This document shows, piece by piece, positions 53,501 through 64,000 of a DNA stretch of 64,000 nucleotides. The stretch covers positions 30,001 through 94,000 of the forward strand of contig JAWDGP010000454.1 of assembly GCA_033675545.1 (NCBI GenBank), in the 5' to 3' direction. The DNA is from Elysia crispata. Its lineage: Eukaryota; Mollusca; Gastropoda; Plakobranchidae. The translations under genes and the position numbers were made by a program. The notes under the pieces are model-generated. The model saw only the letters and a list, made by a program, of their open reading frames with translations, was not told where the DNA came from and searched no databases. How positions within the stretch are numbered: position 1 is the stretch's first letter; each line of letters starts with the position of its first letter.

Positions 53501-54342
53501 CGTCAACTACAAGAAACTAGTGTTTAATAGTGAGCGTCAACTACAAGACACTAGTGTTTAATAGTGAGCGTCAACTACAAGACACTAGTGTTTAATAGTG
53601 AGCGTCAACTACAAGACACTAGTGTTTAATAGTGAGCGTCAACTACAAGACACTAGTGTTTAATAGTGAGCGTCAACTACAAGACACTAGTGTTTAATAG
53701 TGAGCGTCAACTACAAGGCACTCGTATTTAATAGTGAGCGTCAACTACAAGACACTAGTGTTTAATAGTGAGCGTCAACTACAAGACACTAGTGTTTAAT
53801 AGTGAGCGTCAACTACAAGACACTAGTGTTTAATAGTGAGCGTCAACTACAAGACACTAGTGTTTAATAGTGAGCGTCAACTACAAGACACTAGTATTTA
53901 ATAGTGAGCGTCAACTACAAGACACTAGTGTTTAATAGTGAGCGTCAACTACAAGACACTAGTGTTTAATAGTGAGCGACAACTACAAGACACTAGTGTT
54001 TAATAGTGAGCGTCAACTACAAGACACTAGTGTTTAATCCTGAGCGTCAACTACAAGACACTAGTGTTTAATAGTGAGCGTCAACTACAAGACACTAGTG
54101 TTTAATAGTGAGCGTCAACTACAAGACACTAGTATTTAATAGTGAGCGTCAACTACAAGACACTAGTGTTTAATAGTGAGCGTCAACTACAAGACACTAG
54201 TGTTTAATAGTGAGCGTCAACTACAAGACACTAGTGTTTAATACTGAGCGTCAACTTCAAGACACTAGTGTTTAATAGTGAGCGTCAACTACAAGACACT
54301 AGTGTTTTATACTGAGCTTCAAGTACAAGACACTGGTGTTTG
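44575..54342. repeat. Satellite array, 34-bp unit, about 285 copies (9.7 kb)
   Basis: Units read TGAGCGTCAACTACAAGACA, then CTAGTGTTTAATAG, head to tail. The period counted repeatedly is 34 bp. Variation concentrates at two places: CACTAG/CACCAG, and the dinucleotide after TTTAAT (AG, AC, CC, CG, rarely TG). The first about 300 bp (44575-44880) and a part near 53320-53520 and the last unit are diverged. The interior is very uniform. The period is not a multiple of 3 and contains stops in every frame. Confidence 0.98.
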
Positions 54343-55182
54343 TTTTTTATTGGTTTAATTTCTAAAGTTGAACACAGACATGGAAAGGACATTACCTATT
54401 TCACATTGTAAACAAGCCTCATTTCTGGTGAAAATTTTATTCTTCATAAATCTTTGAAAATGTTGTTCGTTATAAATCTATTAAAATGATATTTTTTTTA
54501 AAATTGTGGTGGGTTATGATTACCTATATCAAGAACTTAAGAGATATTTTTTTCAACTCGTTTACAGCGGAGTAGAATTATCCACTGAATGAACAGGACG
54601 TAAGTTGCCGTATTAGGGATAGACGATGTAAGTAATGTCGCAGCAAGACATTTATGTTTTATTTGGTCTTCACAATAAATTTTGACACAAGAAAACAAAA
54701 TCTGATTCTTTGTCAGCGAAAACAAAAAACCTTAAGCCAATATTCTGTGAAGTTTTTGTTAGCAACAATATCGATAAGTTCAAAAATTTTTAGGTTCTGG
54801 ATTTTGTGTGACAAGATCCAAAATCTAGATCTAGATCTAACTTTGAGTACGAGGTGTAGCTTTTCCCCTTGAAGCGTCAAGGTTACTTGCATATGTGCAA
54901 AGAGCGAGACACAAAAAACTATTCCTTGAAGTTGAGAGGTTAGATTACTCTATGTCGGCGCTTCCACCCCCTACCCCCACCCCCAAACTGAAGTTTACTT
55001 TTTTTACGTCTATGATCGAACATTTAATATACCAGGTACACTGATACCATTATTGTGTATTTAAGTTATTCTTTTTTCTTTTTTTGCCTCTAACTTATCT
55101 ATCTAAACTTTTGCGGGACAAATCTTGCACTGATAATGTTTGTCTTAAAAATGACTATGCACAGAAAAATTAACCAAGACCT
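54343..55182. other. Intergenic; no gene seen
   Basis: AT-rich flank of the satellite with a CTAGAT palindrome run near 54823-54838 and a C-rich patch near 54965-54985. Confidence 0.6.
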
Positions 55183-55225
55183 ATTGCATTTCCATCAACG
55201 CGCTGGCCGGGCGAGGTGTTGACGG

Positions 55226-55429
55226 GTTTTTTCGTTGGAGGTGCCTCCCTGTAGCTTCTGGGTTTGCATGCCCTACTCGCGAAGCAGCGAGGTTGGTTTT
55301 CCGTTAGAGGTGTCCTTCCTGTAGCTTCTGGGAAAAGTTCCTACTTGCGAAGCAGCAAGTTGGTTTTTCATTCGAGGTGTCCTTCCTGTAGCTTCTGGGG
55401 TCCAGTCCCGACTCGCGAAGCGGCGAGGG
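55226..55429 (+). repeat. Three 67-70-bp monomers in the LINE 5' UTR, each with a hairpin
   Basis: Each monomer carries GTAGCTTCTGGG and ends with a 5-bp stem around GCGAAGC-type sequence: CTCGC/GCGAG at 55276-55291, CTTGC/GCAAG at 55344-55359, and CTCGC/GCGAG at 55412-55427. Tandem 5' monomers in LINEs commonly act as promoters; that role here is inferred. Confidence 0.8.
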
Positions 55430-55678
55430 GGGCGATGAGGGGGAGGTGATAAGACGACATTTTATATACCGACGCGTCGACCGCCGGGACAGTGACATCA
55501 TTGGGTTGTGAGACCATTTCGTGAGGGTAGCAGCATCACCTGCTTTCCCCAGCCTCCCCTCCGTGGGCCACGACCGACCTGTCACTGCCGCCAGTTTGTC
55601 AGCGACTGTCGAAGCAGCTAACCTCTATATCTAGAAGCCGTTCCACTATCCGCAACCTGTGGACGCTGAGGGTCGGGG

Positions 55679-58600
55679 ATGGTCGCCCCAGGTGTGAGTC
55701 CCCCCGTGACTCACACCAACCTTGATGGTAGGCCAAAACCCGCATCAATCATGACAGTACAACAGAAAGGAGGCCGTATTTCCCAAGGCCTTAAAGGAGA
55801 TCCCTTTCGAGGTGATATTTCGGCAACGCTGTCTCCGACTGAAAGGCGCACGCCTTCGCATGAAGTTCCACAGTCAAAGCCTCATCGAGGACGCTGTGGG
55901 GCCGACAGAGGAAGGGGAAGCACCGCCACACTACACATCGCAACGTACAACACCAGAACTTTAGCCCTACAAGACGATCTAGATCATCTACAAGAGAAAC
56001 TAGAAGATTTCAAATGGAACGTAATAGGCCTTTGCGAAACGAAGAGAAAGGGAGAAGGACTCATGGAACTATCGGACGGAACTTGGATTTACGATGCAGG
56101 AAAAACAGAAGAGTCCCCAGAAACAAAAGGAATGGCTTTCCTTGTACGCAAGAACTTCAAGGATTACATCGAAGGCTTTTGTAAACATTCGGATAGAGTC
56201 ATCTCGTGCAAAGTCAAACTCCAAGAGGGGTCACTACAAATAATTCAAGTCTACGCTCCAACTACAGACTACGATGACGAGGAAGCAGAAAAATTCTATG
56301 AAGACCTAGAAAATGCGATCGAGAAAAAATGCGCAAACACCGTTATCATGGGGGATTTCAACGCTAAAATAGGGGTCAAAGACGAAGACGAAGAGAACGA
56401 ATGGATTGGTCCTTTTGGAATCGGGACGAGGAACGAAAGAGGAGAAAAGCTGATAGACTTTTGCACGGCGAATAGACTCTTCGTAACAAATTCATTCTTC
56501 AAAAAACCAAGATCAAGATATTGGACATGGGAATCACCTGGAGGCGATTACAAGAATCAAATTGATTTCATCTTGACGACAGACAAAACCACGATCCAAA
56601 ACACTGAAATAATAACGAAAGTCGATATTGGCAGCGATCACCGAATGGTAAGAAGCAGAATGACCATCAACAAGAAGCTCACGAGACTAAAACGAATAAA
56701 GAAGAAAAAGCCACTCAAAATAAATACGAGACAACTAGAAAAAGTCGCACCATCCTTTCAAATCAAGCTGAAAAATAAATTTGATATTCTCAGAAATGAA
56801 AAGCCGTCAATAGAAGTTATGAACGAAACCATCAGGAAATGCGCCGCGGAAGTTGTTGAGAAACCCAACGAAACAACAAAAGAACAAAACGCAGAAGACA
56901 AACTAATCGAGGAACTAGAACAAAGAAGAAAAGAACTAAGAAGGAAAGACAATAAAACCGGACCTGAAAGAGTAGAATACATCGAAACCAACAAAACTGT
57001 TAAAAAGAAAAGAAGAGCGAGAGCCAGAAGAAAGAGAAAAGAATTTATCACCAAAATTCTAGAACAAAAAAGAGGCCCCAAGGAGACAAATAAGTACGGG
57101 AACAAAAAGAAAATAGCGAAGATGAAGGACAAGGAAGGCAGAGAGACATAAGACAGAGAAGAGATATTAGAAATCTGTAAATCATTCTATGCAACACTCT
57201 ACGAAAACACCATACAAAGCCCAACGAATTTACAAAGAGAAAGTGCAGACAAGGATGAAGTACCACCATTCACTGTAGACGAAGTCAGGAAATGTCTAAA
57301 AGAAATGAGTAAAAACAAAGCGCCTGGCCCAGATGATATGACCAGCGACGTACTGCTGCTTGGAGAAGAACCGGTTCTTAAGTACCTGACAAGCTGTTAC
57401 AACAAAATCCTCAAGACAAAAGAAATCCCACCCAGCTGGGATGAAGCGAAGATCATCATACTATACAAAAAAGGAGACCCCGGCGACGTTAAAAATTATC
57501 GTCCCATCAGTTTGTTGTCACATAGTTATAAGTTGTTCACTAGATTACTGCAAAAAAGGATGGAGAACACCCTGGATGAAAATCAACCTAGAGATCAAGC
57601 TGGATTTAGAAGGGGCTTCTCAACCACGGACCACATTTTCACCCTCAACCAGGTCATAGAGAAATCAAACGAGTACAACTTACCTCTGTGCGTCGGTTTT
57701 ATAGATTATGAGAAAGCTTTTCGACTCCGTAGAACACTTTGCCATCTTCGACGCGCTGCGGAAAATTAACATCAATGAAACATACGTTGCCATCCTCGAA
57801 AACATCTACCAAAAGGCTACAGCACGAGTTCATATCGACAATCTGGAGTCAGAAACATTCCCCATAAACAGAGGGGTCAGGCAAGGCGATCCAATCTCTC
57901 CGAAAATGTTTACGACAGCCATGGAGATGATATTCCGAAAGGCAGGCCTAGAGCACGGAATAAACGTAGACGGCGAAACACTTACCAACTTGAGATTCGC
58001 AGATGACGTCGCACTTGTAACAGAAAAGATAGAGGACATGGAGGAACAATTAAATAAACTGAACACCTTGAGCCTAGAAACAGGACTCAGAATGCATAAA
58101 GGGAAAACAAAATACATGACCAACTTTGAAAGCAACGAAAATATACACATAGAAAATGAAGAAATCGAGAAAGTCAACAGTTATAAATATCTAGGCCAAA
58201 CTACCCATCTCAAAGAAACAACAAAAGAAGAAGTAACTTGCAGGATAAGAGCTGGGTGGAGTTGCTTCGGAAGAAACAAAGAGATTTTTCAAGACGAAAA
58301 GATGCCACTCTCCCTCAAAAGACAAGTCTACAACCAATGTATCCTCCCTACAATGACTTACGGCTGCCAAACATGGTCACTAACAAAAGCTCTGACACAA
58401 AAACTGAGAGTAGCACAAAGGGCAATGGAAAGGAAGATGCTAAGAATAAAACTCAAAGATAAAGTACCGTGCAAAGAAATCAGAAGAAGAACACAAGTAA
58501 AAGATATAGTCGACTTTATAACCAAGCAGAAATGGAAGTGGGCTGGTCATGCGGCAAGGTATCAAGACAACAGATGGACACTCAGAGTCACCGAGTGGCA

Positions 58601-58763
58601 ACCTAGACACGGGAAAAGATCACGAGGAAGACAAGTGAGGCGGTGGCGAGACGATATTGTCAAGATCAAGGGCGCCACATGGAGCAGAGACGCCAAAGAC
58701 AGAGATGGATGGAAGGCTGACGCGGAGGGCTACTTCCTGCAGTGGAGGGACACAGCCTTGTAA
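55679..58763 (+). pseudogene. LINE endonuclease-reverse transcriptase ORF, broken by one stop and one frameshift
   Basis: The N-terminal part has an endonuclease/exonuclease/phosphatase domain from about residue 85 to 330: ATYNTR with N91, LCETK with E120, GDFNAK at 225-230, D296 in QIDFIL, and SDHR at 319-322. A basic linker follows (about 420-490). Codon 491 is TAA at 57149-57151, after which the same frame continues into the RT domain: NKAPGPDDM near 57312, YRPISLL near 57499, DYEKAF near 57705. A T tract at 57718-57721 carries one base too many and shifts the frame in RT motif A. The next frame continues with GVRQGDPISP and the catalytic FADD at 57996-58007, then a C-terminal domain with a GHAARY...RW stretch, ending TAA-free until the TAG-less run closes with TTG|TAA at 58761-58763. 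Both lesions are single events, so the copy is dead but recent-looking. Confidence 0.9.
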
Positions 58764-58788
58764 ATTGTAAATTGTAAATTGCATTTCC
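58764..58788 (+). other. LINE 3' tail (TTGTAAA)n and 3' target-site duplication
   Basis: About three tandem TTGTAAA heptamers begin at the stop codon and run directly into the duplicated GCATTTCC. Short tandem tails are usual for RTE-type elements. Confidence 0.75.
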
Positions 58789-60369
58789 GCTTTATTTAAC
58801 ACCGTTAGAGCCAGTTCTTGGTTCGTTACCTTGCCAAGCTTACAACCTAATTACAATTGGAGGGCTTTATATAGTAACCTATTGGGAAGTCCAATTAAAT
58901 GCAGTTTACTTAGTTTGCATTTTGATGCAAAGTGCTAATTAATTTAATTGATTAAGTTTGTAAGAGCTCTTTAAAAGAGTATTTCTTGAACGCATTTGTT
59001 TAAGCTTCAAAGTGAAATAATGGAAACATTAAATGCCAGCTGATGAATTTTTCACCATGTATAGAAAAAAAATTGCAATCTCAGCATGATAATCATCTTT
59101 AATACCAAGTAGATAACTTTAGATGAAGCAATTATAAAATTTTAGGTGGAATAAGATAATAAAAAGGCATTAGATAAACATTTACACTTTTATTTTTATC
59201 GAATTGAGATTTTAAAAATGAACACATAATGTCAGTCCTCGTAACATTCAACCAATTTTTAACATTTTACTTATTTTGTTTTAAAACAAATTGGGATCAA
59301 GCCTCTGGAAAATGGAGAAGCAGCTTTTAGTGCACATGAAGTCTGCAGCCATAGAGTTGTGTCCATAAATCATGTAACTTACTGCCATCGCTATGGTCTG
59401 CTGGTTATGAGAGAGAGAGAGAGAGAGAGAGAGAAAGTCAAAGACGACAGAAATAACTTTGAGAGCATTCAACTTTGGCCTCAGACTAACATAATTATGA
59501 CGATTTATATTTATGTATGAAGTGAGAGAAGCAAAAATGTATGCAGATCTAACCTAATGGACATTCTGGTAAAGCAAAATATATGGAGCTTGAAAAGTTC
59601 CACTACAATTCTTAAGAACAGGGGCAGCGGACCACATCATTTATTCATTTTTCTTTTATAATTTAGCAAAGGCGACGTAAATGCTTTAGATATGCGCAGT
59701 CCTTGTGTCAAAAGTAAAAAAAAAAAAGAAAAAAATCAGAAGGGACTAGACTCTAAACCTACTTTGTGAAAGTTCTTTCTTACTGAAGCTGTGGATTGAT
59801 AGTATGACAGCAATAGAAGTTCCACACTTCTATAGTTTTAAAAGCTGAAACGAGTTGTTCCATGCTTATTAGACGAAGTAAAAAAACTAACAGTTTATGC
59901 AATGGTCTATGTTACCGCTAACAAATGAAATAAAAATAGTATTTGAGTGATATTAACAGAAAGTTTTATTCAAAGCCTAAAGATAAACTTTATATTAAGG
60001 GACGTCAAGGCAGGTCATTTCTATAGCAAAGTGTGATATTATATACCGCAAATAAAAGATTTTTCTTCCAAGATTTGGTTACACTCAAAACTCTACAGAA
60101 TTAATTTAAAAAAATGATTTTTAGTCAACATGTAGGCCTATGATTCGAGTAAAAAAACCGTTAAAACTAACTTTTTCAGTTTTGAGACCTCGAAGTCTTA
60201 TTAAATAGGTGTTTCACTTTTAGCGTATTTGAAGTTAGATTTTTGTTCGGAAACGTAAATATGTATATTTTTTTTTTCTTTCTTATCGCTCTCAGTTTTC
60301 GACATTGGATTGACAGATAGTGAAAACTTCTTGTTCATGACGTTTTTTTTCCTACTGGACTAACTGGCA
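58789..60369. other. Intergenic / 5' flank of the modular surface-protein gene; no gene seen
   Basis: AT-rich with a GA run at about 59407-59434. A polypyrimidine tract ending CTCTCAG at 60289-60295 could be an acceptor for a leader exon, or simply precede the first exon. Confidence 0.5.
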
Positions 60370-61351
60370 ATGCTAGCCACACCTATATTTGTGCTTGTGG
60401 TCTGGCTCAATCTGGTAAGTCTAAGCTACTGAATCTAACTCCAACGTTGATTTGTTATCTATCTATATTTTAATTTGTGAGCATACATTACATGATTCAA
60501 TGTCATATGGTTTCTTTAATATGAATATAACAATTTATTACATGGTGTGAACTTTTCAACAAGTGTGTGGCTCTGCTTCTGTTGTAGACAGGGAAGAAAG
60601 AAAATGTGGTGAAAACAAAATCTACAAACAAACGACTCAAACATTTGAAAATAAGTAAGATCAATTTTGACCTTAGGTCATAACTATAAAAATTTTCCTG
60701 AAAAACAGGCCTAGATCGAAAACCATCGGTTAGGACACTTTTGTCTTCACCTATTTATGTTAAAAATTTATTTCTACCAAGACTTGGTTCTACAACTATT
60801 TCCATTTCATACAAACTGCAAGTTAAGGTGTTGCAGAAAAAATGATCAACTTTTGGACTCTAAGTCTTTTAAATATGTAAATTGAATAGGGCTGAAACAA
60901 AGATCAAAGCTGGATATCTGAATGGAATTGGACACAAAAATGATTAAAAAAAGTTTTGCAAAATTTGAACATTTGAAGACTGAAACCAATGCCCAGAGTT
61001 AGACAAGCATGTAAAGATATTATCAAAAGTCCACTAGGCTACATTACGTTGCATTATTTGTGTTTTTCCTTCAGGTGAGTCAGTTGGCTGACTGCGCTGG
61101 TTACAATGAAACGTGTAACGATTTCTCTAGCCTTTGCGACAGCGTCAGCGGCTCCGAGCTTCAGTGCATTGACAATGTGTGCCAATGCGCAGATGGTTAT
61201 TATTTTTCATCTGCACTAGAAGGCAATTGTGCTAGATGTGAGTAAAACTGTTATTACTTATGAACCAAACAGAGAGTATCAGAGAAAGAATGAGAGAGGG
61301 ATGGAGAGACAGAGAAAGAAAGAGAGAGAGATAAAGAGAGAGACAGAGAGA

Positions 61352-61426
<75 letters not shown>

Positions 61427-63902
61427 TCGGGTTTGTTGCTGCTCCGATGAGCCTGTATGCTGATACGGGGGCTTTCTGCCAAGTCAAGGAATGAGCTGGC
61501 CAAATGAGATCCGACTCCACCACGAGATGATATTGTTAGTCGGGATCCGACTCCACCACGAGATGATATGGTTAGACGGGATCCGACTCCACCACGAGAT
61601 GATATGGTTAGACGGGATCCGACTCCACCACGAGATGATATGGTTAGACGGGATCCGACTCCACCACGAGATGATATGGTTAGACGGGATCCGACTCCAC
61701 CACGAGATGATATGGTTAGACGGGATCCGACTCCACCACGAGATGATATGGTTAGACGGGATCCGCCTCCACAGCGAGATGATATTGTTAGACGGGATCC
61801 GACTCCACATCGAGATGATATTGTTAGACGGGATCCGACTCCACCACGAGATGATATGGTTAGACGGGATCCGACTCCACCACGAGATGATATTGTTAGA
61901 CGGGATCCGACTCCACCACGAGATGAACTGGTTAGACGGGATCCGACTCCACCACGAGATGATATGGTTAGACGGGATCCGACTCCACCACGAGATGATA
62001 TGGTTAGACGGGATCCGACTCCACCACGAGATGAACTGGTTAGACGGGATCCGACTCCACCACGAGATGATATTGTTAGACGGGATCCGACTCCACCACG
62101 AGATGATATTGTTAGACGGGATCCGACTCCACCACGAGATGATATTGTTAGACGGGATCCGACTCGACCACGAGATGATATTGTTAGACGGGATCCGACT
62201 CTACCACGAGATGAACTGGTTAGAGGGGATCCGACTCCACCACGAGATGATATTGTTAGACGGGATCCGACTCCACCACGAGATGAACTGGTTAGAGGGG
62301 ATCCGACTCCACCACGAGATGATATTGTTAGACTAAGATCCGACTCTACCGCGAGATGATATTGTTTTACGGGATCCGACTCCACAGCGAGAGGATATTG
62401 TTAGACAAGATCCGACTCCACCACGAGATGATATTGTTTGACGGGATCCGACTCCACCGCTAGATGATATTGTTTGACGGGATCCGACTCCACCATGAGA
62501 TGGAATGATTAGATGGAATCCGACTCCACCATGAGATGATATGGCTAAGCGGAATCCGACTCCACCGCGAGATGGAATGGTTAGAAAGCATTCGACTCCA
62601 CCATACATACAATTTTTGTCTAGGAAAAAATGAAAATACTTGACTCCTTTTTTTTTTCGTGGCCGCTATCCGAATGCATTTGGACATAAAGTTTGAACAG
62701 AAATTTATTATCATAGAAAATAATGATCGTAATTCTTTTAGGTTGTTATTCGGAATCTGTGATAAGCCATCAGACAAATAGTCCAGTGCTGAAACTGAAC
62801 TTTATGATGCCCAATTGCTCACGAGTTGTTTGAATTCCATATAAATATGAACAATAATACCACTTGAAAAGGAAATATACTGTGTAAACTGTCTTTACTT
62901 ATGCTTTCATAAGTTTTGTTAATTTTCCACCCAGACCTTAAGCACACAGAAGCTTGTGAGGGTGTGCCTAATAATTGTACAGCGACAGGCACTGAGTGCC
63001 GGGAGGCCCTGGACGGCAGGAAGCGATGTCTGTGTAGACAGGACTATTACTGGAGCACTCAAGCTTCATGTGAACACGGTAAGTTTTACAAAATACAGGT
63101 GCAAATAATTGACTATTGACGCTGTTTTACACTAGAGTTCACAAATTTATATTTAGTGAAAAAGAAACAAAAGGATCGTTTTTTTTTTTTTAAACTGGAA
63201 CAGTTCAAGATTAGTGATTTTTTAAATACTTCTTTTCACACACAAGTTACAGCAAGTGATTTATTTCCTCTGCATTTCTTGGGAAGAGTTTTTTTCACTA
63301 AATAGAATTTAAAAAAAGAATAACAATAAATTAGGCACCTTTTATCTTAATATTGACCTTTTGCTGATACCTCGAAACTGGTAAGATGGAGCCAAGGCTC
63401 CATTGAGAACCAAGGGAAACACCTTTTAGTGATTCTAAAAATTATGATTAAAATCCAAATGAGCTCATTTCTTCGTATATAAAAAAAATCCGCTGATCCA
63501 TCTGTTTAAAAACAACCTATATAAACTGGCGCTCTTTATGGTGCATATAATTTATTACCAATCATTTATACATAGTTATTTCAATCTTTTTTTTCAATAA
63601 CCTCCCTTTTTTTCGACAATCTTTCACAGTTTCTGCATTTAAATCAACTGTCTATTATTCCTGGAGCTACACGTCAGTGTCAATAGGGTGGAAATCAATT
63701 AACTACGAGCTGCCTGTGAACTACACGCTTACCGTTAACCCACTACGGAACCCGCCACCAAAGATCTTAATGGACGGCGAGTATGGGACGGTTACCGGTT
63801 TATTACCCGGATTTCGGTATACACTGACTGTAACTTTAACGATACCTGCCAACAACTTCTATCCTGAAATAACAAAACCGGTTTCTATCAGCTTCACGGC
63901 AA
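60370..63902 (+). CDS. Modular secreted/cell-surface protein: signal peptide, two EGF/EB-like modules, fibronectin type III (5' part, continues beyond window)
   Basis: Coding exons are 60370-60414, 61075-61237, 62935-63078 and 63630-63902, all with GT-AG junctions. Exon 1 encodes a 15-residue hydrophobic leader ([15 protein letters not shown]) that continues with VSQLA, a plausible signal peptide. Exon 2 has seven cysteines, C-x6-C-x6-C-x9-C-x4-C-x-C-x13-C. Exon 3 has six, C-x6-C-x6-C-x9-C-x-C-x11-C, an EGF/EB-like pattern. Exon 4 looks like a fibronectin type III domain, with YSWSY, W at the core position and [12 protein letters not shown] near the end as the tyrosine-corner strand. Exons 2, 3 and 4 all end in phase 1, the usual arrangement for shufflable EGF and FN3 modules. 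The architecture is seen in invertebrate receptor tyrosine phosphatases and other adhesion receptors, but no C-terminal domain is in view, so the family is undecided. Confidence 0.75.
61317..61421. repeat. (AG)n microsatellite in intron 2 of the modular gene
   Basis: An imperfect then pure AG run, about 100 bp. Confidence 0.95.
61500..62610. repeat. Minisatellite, 36-bp unit with a GGATCC in nearly every copy, about 31 copies
   Basis: Units contain GTTAGACGGGATCCGACTCC and ACCACGAGATGATATT. The right-hand five or six units (from about 62330) are more diverged. The array is open in several frames on both strands because 36 is divisible by 3. It lies between exons 2 and 3 of the modular gene, whose phases match without it, so it is intronic. 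Confidence 0.95.
62611..62934. other. Rest of intron 2; nothing recognised
   Basis: AT-rich sequence leading to a pyrimidine tract and the CAG acceptor at 62932-62934. Confidence 0.6.
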
Positions 63903-64000
63903 GTACGTTCTTTTTGAGATTGCCCTTTATTAAATCTCTTAAAGGTGTGGATACACGAAGCCACCTGCAGATAGCAGCAGCTCGCTTTCTACAGAGAATC
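63903..64000 (+). other. Start of intron 4 of the modular gene
   Basis: Begins with the donor GTACGT after the FN3 exon. No further exon is visible before the window ends. Confidence 0.6.

Larger units (their letters stand above)
55183..58788 (+). mobile_element. Near full-length RTE-like non-LTR retrotransposon with target-site duplication
   Basis: The direct repeat ATTGCATTTCC at 55183-55193 and 58778-58788 frames the insertion (the first four bases of the 3' copy may belong to the tail repeat). Inside, in order, are three 5' monomers with hairpins, one EN-RT reading frame, and a short 3' UTR that ends in about three TTGTAAA tandem repeats. A length of about 3.6 kb, a single apurinic-endonuclease plus reverse-transcriptase frame and a short simple-repeat tail instead of poly(A) fit the RTE clade. 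The clade call is by organisation and motif look, not phylogeny. Confidence 0.88.

Noticed and set aside
61279-62385. Long repetitive proteins on both strands (Arg-Asp-Pro-Thr-Pro-Pro type and others)
   Set aside because: Open in several frames on both strands because of the 36-bp period; located in an intron of the modular gene.

Overview
This is animal nuclear DNA, AT-rich and intron-rich, with GT-AG split genes, long tandem arrays and many transposon remnants. The dispersed CTAGAT-type palindromic hexamers, the TACATGTA motifs, the RTE-type LINE and the divergence of the recognisable proteins from vertebrates suggest a mollusc, most likely a gastropod. That placement is an inference. There is nothing prokaryotic here and no CRISPR or operon structure.

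Layout. (1) 1-7.7 kb: a 237-bp TA/CAG-ended MITE, large GA/CAGA and GTAT microsatellites, then the last two coding exons (+) of a cysteine-rich, probably membrane-anchored protein. One exon has inhibitor-cystine-knot-like spacing, and a 2.1-kb array of 36-bp repeats lies in the intron between the two exons. (2) 13.1-22.8 kb: a complete ten-exon CCT5 gene (chaperonin TCP-1 epsilon subunit, 542 aa) on the minus strand. Its introns hold two pogo/Tigger-like MITEs and a 60-bp minisatellite. (3) 23.5-24.2 kb: a 720-bp chain of triplet arrays lying between CCT5 and (4) a divergent three-exon plus-strand gene at 26.1-30.1 kb that I identify as SPMIP11/TEX49, a ciliary/sperm microtubule inner protein. 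Its second intron carries 28 copies of a dimeric 60-bp repeat. (5) 32.5-37.3 kb: three copies of one repeat segment, one of them inverted. In the third copy a 52-bp piece has expanded into a minisatellite. (6) 39.9-40.9 kb: a 31-bp array. (7) 41.8-42.8 kb: a minus-strand two-exon gene for a small secreted six-cysteine peptide of unknown family. (8) 44.6-54.3 kb: a 9.7-kb satellite of 34-bp units. (9) 55.2-58.8 kb: an essentially full-length RTE-like LINE with a target-site duplication, three 5' monomers and two lesions. (10) 60.4 kb to the window end: the 5' part of a plus-strand modular gene (signal peptide, two EGF/EB-like modules, fibronectin type III) with a 36-bp array in intron 2.

The genes do not form a pathway. 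CCT5 is a housekeeping cytosolic chaperonin subunit, SPMIP11 is an axonemal structural protein, and the other three encode secreted or cell-surface disulfide-rich proteins. I do not see a clear new biological system. The most distinctive signals are the compensatory hairpins in the LINE 5' monomers, the visible birth of a minisatellite inside a dispersed repeat, the dimeric repeat structures, and the two unidentified cysteine-rich proteins.
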